A stretch of DNA of 64,000 nt from Pseudarthrobacter sp. IC2-21 (GTDB lineage: Bacteria; Actinomycetota; Actinomycetes; Actinomycetales; Micrococcaceae): assembly GCF_034048115.1 (NCBI RefSeq), contig NZ_CP139145.1, forward strand, positions 1,674,001 to 1,738,000, read 5' to 3'. Positions 60,101-64,000 of the stretch are shown piece by piece. The notes under the pieces were generated by a model. That model saw only the letters and a list, made by a program, of their open reading frames with translations. It did not search any database and was not told the origin of the DNA. The position numbers and the translations under genes are program-made. Numbering within the stretch: the first letter of the stretch is position 1; every line of letters begins with the position of its first letter.

Positions 60101-60712
60101 GTGACCGGGCCTTCCGGCGCGGGTAAGTCCACCCTCCTTGCCGTTCTCCTGGGCTTCCTTCCCGCCGCGGCCGGCACGGCCGCGGTGACAGGACAGGCAG
60201 CCTGGTGCCCCCAGGAAGCTCACCTGTTCGATTCGACCCTTCGAGGCAACCTGATGCTGGGGCTCCCAACCCGCCGGAACGGCACCTCCGGCACCCCCGG
60301 CTCCAGTACCCCTGAGCCCGGCGAGGCCGAGCTGGCTGCGGCCTTGACCGCCGTCGGCCTCGATGCCCTGGTGGCACGGCTGCCGGACGGGCTTGACACC
60401 CGCATCGGCCCCGGCGGCTCGTTCCTGAGCGGCGGTGAGCGGCAGCGGCTTGCCGTGGCCCGGACCATCCTGACAGGCGCCCGGGTGATCCTGCTGGATG
60501 AGCCCACGGCCCACCTGGATGCCGAATCGGGCCGTGGGATGCTGGCAGACCTGCGCGCCGGCCTCCAGGACCGAACGGTGGTCATGGTGACGCACAATCC
60601 CGCTGACATCCAGCCGGGCGACACTCTCCTGGACCTGTCCGCTGCTTCGCTGACAGGCGCTGAGGGAGGGACCCGGGATCTGCTGTCAACGGGGCACCCT
60701 TCATTGGCCTGA
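57161..60712 (+). CDS. cydDC: Fused heterodimeric ABC exporter CydDC
   Basis: CydDC exports cysteine/glutathione-type thiols (and may handle heme), and is needed to assemble cytochrome bd. Here both halves are in one 1183-residue protein. Residues about 1-565 are CydD-like: membrane domain, then Walker A GPSGAGKSTVLGVL, signature LSPGELRRVALARGL and Walker B VLLLDEPTAHLD. A Pro/Ala/Gly linker (about 565-610) leads to the CydC-like half (about 612-1183) with Walker A GPSGAGKSTLLAVL, signature LSGGERQRLAVARTI and Walker B VILLDEPTAHLD. The CydD signature is degenerate (SPGE for SGGQ). The start is GTG, 6 bp after cydB. Confidence 0.95.
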   Translation: MRPDFPAGPATRSAVYWLGLLAALKALALVLMGQAVAAMLAGLATGNDSWPDQLPWGLAGVVLRSVTVWAQGIAARRAALGIKEELRQELLARALRNGARSTGPGDGGLAVLATRGLDALDSYYTQFLPALVNCAAIPLLLGVRILFADWVSAVVVVLTVPLVPLFMVLIGRYTEDHVREAQETLTRLSAHMLELAKGLPVLVGLGRATAQRKALEEISEEYRTKTMGTLRTAFLSALALELIATISVAVVAVFIGVRLVQGDMALEAGLLALILAPDCYLPLRELGTAHHASDDGRAALAATRTVTEAPEPRPLPAGGATAGNAEIPARVVLPVNDDAALPSTADSRGVSVTDLTVTYAGRAEAAVGPLTFTAPRGRITALDGPSGAGKSTVLGVLAGTVGDGAGTTVSGQLSGFDRDAVAWVPQHPVMVAESVLGEVALYVNAGTAEESEGIARECLAAAAAGHLAGKHPAELSPGELRRVALARGLARIRAGATVLLLDEPTAHLDAASSGLVQDSIRALRGQVTVILVAHDQQTRELADHLVPVSARGVTEPSRAPARPNAAVAPGGPAGAAAGGDAHQVPATPGLGVARPASDGRPDPTDGGPQPTSSLLGSLLAPVAGRFTGAAVVGALAAIFAVALSGLSGWLIIRASEQPPILYLLTAIVGVRFFGIGRAVLRYGERLLLHDAVFAALTRLRGRIWESLSRKALSLRRLLQGGNVLGTVIDDVDTIRDLLPRVVLPPVTALAVGGAALLATTLVAPAALPAVAIAAVLSLAVAPAAALWGDRQSAAAEQRLRAGVLRRTSAALDARAELHANGISATVLAALRSEDRTATKASQRSAWAEGLGQAVTVAACGMAALAAAVLTAPQVIAGAMEPATAAVMVLLQLALVEPYAAMTTAVRQYPALRQVMRRVAESGVLTATADEEAEGDGLCHVPPRSGAVPGVELTNLSAAWPGGGTVFSGVSATAGPGRWLAVTGPSGAGKSTLLAVLLGFLPAAAGTAAVTGQAAWCPQEAHLFDSTLRGNLMLGLPTRRNGTSGTPGSSTPEPGEAELAAALTAVGLDALVARLPDGLDTRIGPGGSFLSGGERQRLAVARTILTGARVILLDEPTAHLDAESGRGMLADLRAGLQDRTVVMVTHNPADIQPGDTLLDLSAASLTGAEGGTRDLLSTGHPSLA

Positions 60713-60734
60713 GGTGACCGGCTGATGTCGGCAC

Positions 60735-60760
60735 AGGCTACCGACCGATGTGGGTAGCCT
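60735..60760 (+). promoter_or_regulatory. Dyad overlapping the leaderless -10 of the tandem GNAT gene
   Basis: AGGCTACC-N10-GGTAGCCT is a perfect 8-10-8 inverted repeat. Its right arm contains TAGCCT (60755-60760), which lies exactly 6 nt before the ATG at 60767. A repressor bound here would cover the promoter. Confidence 0.6.
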
Positions 60761-60766
60761 GTTGCC

Positions 60767-61783
60767 ATGGACCAGAAGCCACCGGTGGACTTTCCGCAAC
60801 TGCAGTGGCGGCCGGCCGCGGCGTCCGACATCCCGGCGTGGGCTGCGCTGATTGCCCGGGCCGCCGCCGTCGAGACGCCCGTCTGGTACGAGCGGGAAGC
60901 GGACCTGCAGGAGCACGTCGCGTCCCGCAAAAACCCTGTGGCCACGCACACGGTGCTTGGTTTCGACGGCCACGGCGTCATCCGCGCGTACGCCAGGATT
61001 TCGAAAAACCCGGACGGGGACAAAGCACACGGCTTTGGGTGCGTGGACCCGGCGTGGCAGCGGCGCGGAATTGGCACGGCACTGCTTGGCTGGCTGGAGC
61101 AGCGCACCCGGGAGCGCTTCGCCGGGGACCGCGCCAGGGTTCCGGCAGAAGTCTCCGCCGGCGGCGACGCGCGGCCGGTGCCCCGCCTGCGGATCGGGAC
61201 CGAGCAGCAGCACGCGCACCAGGCCAGGCTGTTGGAAACCGGCGGGTACACGGTGGTCCGCTACTTCAACGAAATGCACCGTCCCCTGGACCGGCCGCTG
61301 CCCCCGGCCGCCCTCTCCCCGTGCCTGGTGCTGGCCGCGCTGGTTCCGGAGCTGCACGAACCGGTCCGGCTGGCGCACAACGCGGCCTTCCTCGACCATT
61401 GGGGCAGCGAGCCGAAGGACAGGGAATCCTGGTCTTTCATAGTCAACAACCCGCAGGCGCGCCCGGACCTCAGCGCTGTGGTCCTGGACAGTGTCACCGC
61501 TGAAGTGGCCGGTTACCAGCTTGCCAGCCACGATCCGGACATAGCCGTGCAGCGGGGCTTCCGGGAGGGCTACACGGAACTGCTCGGCGTACGGCGGGAG
61601 TACCGCGGCCGTGGGATTGCCCGGGCGCTGCTGACTGATGCCATGCGCCGGTTTACCGCCGCCGGAATGGACGTGGCGTCACTGGATGTCGATTCGGAGA
61701 ACCCGTCCGGCGCGCTGGCGCTTTACACGCGGCTGGGTTACCGGGCCGTCAACCGCAGTATGGCCTGGGACAAGGCCCTGTAG
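60767..61783 (+). CDS. Tandem GNAT acetyltransferase (MshD-like layout)
   Basis: The 338-residue protein contains two GNAT domains. The first (about 10-170) has VDPAWQRRGIGTALLGWLEQRTRERF. The second (about 185-338) has VRREYRGRGIARALLTDAMRRF and VDSENPSGALALYTRLGYRAVNRSMAW. This layout matches mycothiol synthase MshD and relatives, but only the second acetyl-CoA site looks fully canonical and the acceptor is unknown. The ATG is leaderless. It starts 54 bp after cydDC. The stop codon lies inside a 13-bp tandem repeat. Confidence 0.87.
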   Translation: MDQKPPVDFPQLQWRPAAASDIPAWAALIARAAAVETPVWYEREADLQEHVASRKNPVATHTVLGFDGHGVIRAYARISKNPDGDKAHGFGCVDPAWQRRGIGTALLGWLEQRTRERFAGDRARVPAEVSAGGDARPVPRLRIGTEQQHAHQARLLETGGYTVVRYFNEMHRPLDRPLPPAALSPCLVLAALVPELHEPVRLAHNAAFLDHWGSEPKDRESWSFIVNNPQARPDLSAVVLDSVTAEVAGYQLASHDPDIAVQRGFREGYTELLGVRREYRGRGIARALLTDAMRRFTAAGMDVASLDVDSENPSGALALYTRLGYRAVNRSMAWDKAL

Positions 61784-61814
61784 TCAACAGCTGTAGTCAA
61801 CAGCTGTAGTCAGG
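61778..61814 (+). repeat. Short tandem repeat at the GNAT stop codon
   Basis: CTGTAGTCAACAG is repeated twice in tandem (61778-61790, 61791-61803), followed by a partial third copy (CTGTAGTCA). The first copy contains the TAG stop, and each later copy has another in-frame-shifted TAG. It probably arose by replication slippage. Confidence 0.8.
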
Positions 61815-61822
61815 CCCTGGCG

Positions 61823-62341
61823 TCAGCCGTCCACGTCGTGCAGATGGTGGACCACGTCGTGCAGGAAATACTGGGACAGCGTCAGGACGGTGAACTTCGA
61901 ACCGTTGCCCCGCAGGCCCGTCCGGACCCAGTCCTCCTCCCGGACGCCGGCGAAGGACGCGGCGATCTGTTCGCCCTCGGCCGTCAGTTCGGCACTGACA
62001 ACGGCGGGGTCCGCGCCGGCATAGTCCTTCTCGACAGCCGTCCGGTCCTGGTCCCAGTTCTCGAACCGTGCGTCCTCGGACCCGAGCATCAGGTTCAGCC
62101 GCTGGTCGAACAGCGCAAAGACGTCCCGGACGTGGCAGGCGTACTCCAGGGCCGACCACGTGTTCGCGTCCGGACGTTCGGTGACCTCCGGCCTGCGGAG
62201 GACCGCCCGCCAGCGCGGGAGCATGTTCGCCACGCTGCCGGCAACGGTCACCGGAGTGACGGTGGATGCATCAAAGGAACACTCCGGGCAGGGCCGGGAG
62301 AGTACCCAGGTCCAGTCTTTTTCATCAGGAATGATAGGCAT
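61823..62341 (-). CDS. DinB family protein
   Basis: The 172-residue protein fits the DinB/maleylpyruvate isomerase-like four-helix bundle. Metal-ligand histidines occur in WSALEYACHVRDVFALFDQR and YFLHDVVHHLHDVDG, and an N-terminal CPECSFD motif adds a Cys pair. Proteins like this are thiol-dependent metalloenzymes, often using mycothiol or bacillithiol in Gram-positives; the substrate is unknown. The ATG is leaderless, with TAGACT 6 nt upstream sharing its TAG with the parC stop. Confidence 0.87.
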   Translation of the reverse strand: MPIIPDEKDWTWVLSRPCPECSFDASTVTPVTVAGSVANMLPRWRAVLRRPEVTERPDANTWSALEYACHVRDVFALFDQRLNLMLGSEDARFENWDQDRTAVEKDYAGADPAVVSAELTAEGEQIAASFAGVREEDWVRTGLRGNGSKFTVLTLSQYFLHDVVHHLHDVDG

Positions 62342-62353
62342 GGCAGCAGTCTA
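62342..62353 (-). promoter_or_regulatory. Leaderless -10 element of the DinB gene, overlapping the parC stop
   Basis: On the minus strand TAGACT (62353-62348) is followed by GCTGCC and the DinB ATG at 62341. The TAG of this hexamer is also the stop codon of parC. Confidence 0.55.
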
Positions 62354-64000
62354 GGCCGGATCAGCCCAGGCCATGGCCGGTCCCACCGCATCCACGGCCT
62401 GGGACAGGGGAATGCCCGAACCGTCACGCCGCCCGTGTTCCTGCGGCAGCGACCTGGCCACACCGCCCAGCGAGGACGCCTTGGCCGGTCCGTGGCCCGC
62501 CCAGCCCAGCAGCAGGGTGTCTTCGCCCTTGAGGAACCGGTGGGCGCGGACACCTGCAGTGGCGCGGCCCTTGACCGGATACTCGGCAAACGCCGTCACC
62601 TTCGCAGCGCCGGGCGCGGTGCCCGGCAGGGCGCCGTCGGTCCCTGCGATGGTCACCACGACGGCGGCGTCATCGTTCGGGTCCACCGCGCCAAAGAACA
62701 CCACATGGTCGCCGGCGCCGAGCTTGATCCCGGCCATGCCGCCCGCTGTCCTGCCCTGGGCCCGGACGGTGCCGGCACTGAAGCGCAGCAGCTGCGCTTC
62801 GCGGGTCAGGAACACCAGGTCCGTGTCTTCCGACCCTGCCGGGGCCACGCCCACCACGGAGTCCTTGTCCTTGAGGGCAATGATTTCCCAGTCCTCGCGG
62901 TTCAGGGGGTAGTCCGGCTGGACCCGTTTGACCACGCCCTGGGCGGTCCCGATGGCCAGGACCTCATCCAGCGGGGCGAAGGCCACCAGTGTTTCACCCT
63001 TGCCCAGGGTGATGAAATCCTTGGCGGGGACCCCGCCGGCCAGGTTGGGCAGGCCGGACATCGGCGGCAGCACCGGCATGTCCATCACCTGGAGCCGCAG
63101 CATGCGCCCCAGTGAGGTCACAGCGGCGATCTCACCGCGCGCGGAGGTCTTGACCACGGACCGGAACACGTCATGCCGGACCCGCGGACCTGACTCGGCG
63201 AGCGGCTCCTGGTTGGACGTGCGGCCAATCTGGCCCGAGGCCGTAAGAATGGCCCAGCACGGGTCATCGGGGATCTCCAGGGCCAGGGGTGTGGCTTTGC
63301 CCTTCACCCCGGGCGCGGCGGCCAGTGCAGCGGCCACCGTGGGGGAGACGGCCTCGGATTCGAGCAGCACCGTCCGGCGCGGGGTGCCGTATTTCTCCGC
63401 GATCTCGCCGAGCTCGGCCGACACCAGTTCACGCAGCCGCTGCTCTGAGCCGAGGATGGCTTCCAGCTCCGCAATTTCGCGGCGCAGCTCCTCCTGTTCC
63501 TTCTCGAGTTCGATCCGTGAGTACTTGGTCAGCTGCCGCAGCCGCAGTTCCAGGATGTAGTTGGACTGGATTTCGGTGAGGTCGTAGATGGACATCAGCC
63601 GTTCGCGGGCTGCGGCCACCTCGTCCGAGGAGCGGATGATCTGGATGACCTCGTCAATGTCAACGATGGCGATCAGGAGGCCCTCCACCAGGTGCAGGCG
63701 GTCCTTTTTCTTGCCCAGCCGGAAGGCGGTGCGCCGGCGGACCACGTCGATCCGGTGGCCGACGTAGACAGAGAGCAGGTCCACCAGCCCGAGGGTCTGC
63801 GGCTGGCCGTCCACCAGCGTCACGTTGTTGATGCCGAACGAGTCTTCCATGGGGGAGTAGCGGTATAGCTGCTGGAGGACAGCGTTCGGGTTGAACCCGT
63901 TTTTCAGCTCGATGACCAGGCGCAGGCCGTGTTTGCGGTCCGTGAGGTCCACGATGTCGCTGATGCCGGTCAGCTTCTTGGCGTTGACCGCGTCCTTGAT
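62351..64000 (-). CDS. parC: Type IIA topoisomerase subunit A (ParC/GyrA family), 3' part
   Basis: The frame is open to the window edge, giving the last 549 residues; the N-terminal part with the catalytic tyrosine lies outside. It begins IKDAVNAKKLTGISDIVDLTD, equal to about residue 270 of GyrA. It includes NPNAVLQQLYRYSPMEDSFGINNVTLVDGQP, a coiled-coil region (IELEKEQEELRREIAELE), and a six-bladed C-terminal domain. No canonical GyrA-box (QRRGGKG) is seen, which favours ParC over GyrA. It pairs with parE and is convergent with it. DinB follows 9 bp later. Confidence 0.93.
   Translation of the reverse strand: MKDAVNAKKLTGISDIVDLTDRKHGLRLVIELKNGFNPNAVLQQLYRYSPMEDSFGINNVTLVDGQPQTLGLVDLLSVYVGHRIDVVRRRTAFRLGKKKDRLHLVEGLLIAIVDIDEVIQIIRSSDEVAAARERLMSIYDLTEIQSNYILELRLRQLTKYSRIELEKEQEELRREIAELEAILGSEQRLRELVSAELGEIAEKYGTPRRTVLLESEAVSPTVAAALAAAPGVKGKATPLALEIPDDPCWAILTASGQIGRTSNQEPLAESGPRVRHDVFRSVVKTSARGEIAAVTSLGRMLRLQVMDMPVLPPMSGLPNLAGGVPAKDFITLGKGETLVAFAPLDEVLAIGTAQGVVKRVQPDYPLNREDWEIIALKDKDSVVGVAPAGSEDTDLVFLTREAQLLRFSAGTVRAQGRTAGGMAGIKLGAGDHVVFFGAVDPNDDAAVVVTIAGTDGALPGTAPGAAKVTAFAEYPVKGRATAGVRAHRFLKGEDTLLLGWAGHGPAKASSLGGVARSLPQEHGRRDGSGIPLSQAVDAVGPAMAWADPA

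Noticed and set aside
58694..60595. 633-codon minus-strand frame opposite cydDC
   Set aside because: Shadow of the ATPase-containing fusion; no motifs.

Overview
The window is about 64 kb of high-GC actinobacterial chromosome. It looks like Arthrobacter/Pseudarthrobacter or a close member of the Micrococcaceae. This is inferred from the ftsQ-ftsZ-pgeF-yggS-sepF-yggT-divIVA division cluster, the glnA2-glnE / glnA1 nitrogen cluster, a polyphosphate glucokinase, many GTG/TTG starts, and actinobacterial families (DUF4191, DUF4192, DUF3817, DUF7455, PAC2). It is almost wholly core chromosome. I saw no insertion sequences, phage genes, CRISPR arrays, tRNA or rRNA genes, and genes are packed with gaps under 300 bp.

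Layout. 1-5.7 kb: end of the dcw division cluster, + strand. 5.8-10.9 kb: lspA, an RluA-type pseudouridine synthase and dnaE. 10.9-14.2 kb: flavin reductase, a membrane protein, hisD and nrdR, with two NrdR-box-like sites ahead of nrdR. 14.2-19 kb: patatin-like protein, ppgK, map, a 54-residue SPOR-like protein, YceI and panB. 19.1-28.2 kb: glutamine metabolism (glnA2, glnE, a polar amino acid ABC transporter with a fused binding protein-permease, a GNAT protein, and glnA1 on the other strand). 28.4-31.9 kb: small membrane proteins, lipA and lipB. 32-38.3 kb: a Ser/Thr kinase, a TIGR01777 epimerase-like protein and a large tricorn-type protease. 38.4-45.8 kb: OsmC, a small membrane protein, sucB, lpd, pepA and a PAC2 protein. 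45.9-50.5 kb: an MFS transporter, DUF4192, the primary sigma factor and DUF7455. 50.7-64 kb: parE and the 3' part of parC, convergent, enclosing an M56 peptidase/BlaI-type repressor pair, cydA-cydB-cydDC, a tandem GNAT protein and a DinB protein.

The most interesting signal is regulatory. Three copies of a 17-bp dyad (TTCTAC-N5-GTAGAA) lie in the intergenic region between the divergent blaI-like repressor and cydABDC. A fourth near-perfect copy lies 15 kb away, immediately upstream of a small His-containing membrane protein (39048-39401). This predicts a BlaI/M56-controlled regulon that includes the cytochrome bd oxidase. A second theme is leaderless expression: at least nine genes have a TANNNT-like -10 element exactly 6 nt before the start codon, which also helps fix their starts.

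Start sites were chosen from ribosome binding sites, leaderless -10 elements, family N-termini and overlaps. Several differ from the longest open frame. All family assignments come from reading motifs in the translations; no database search was run.
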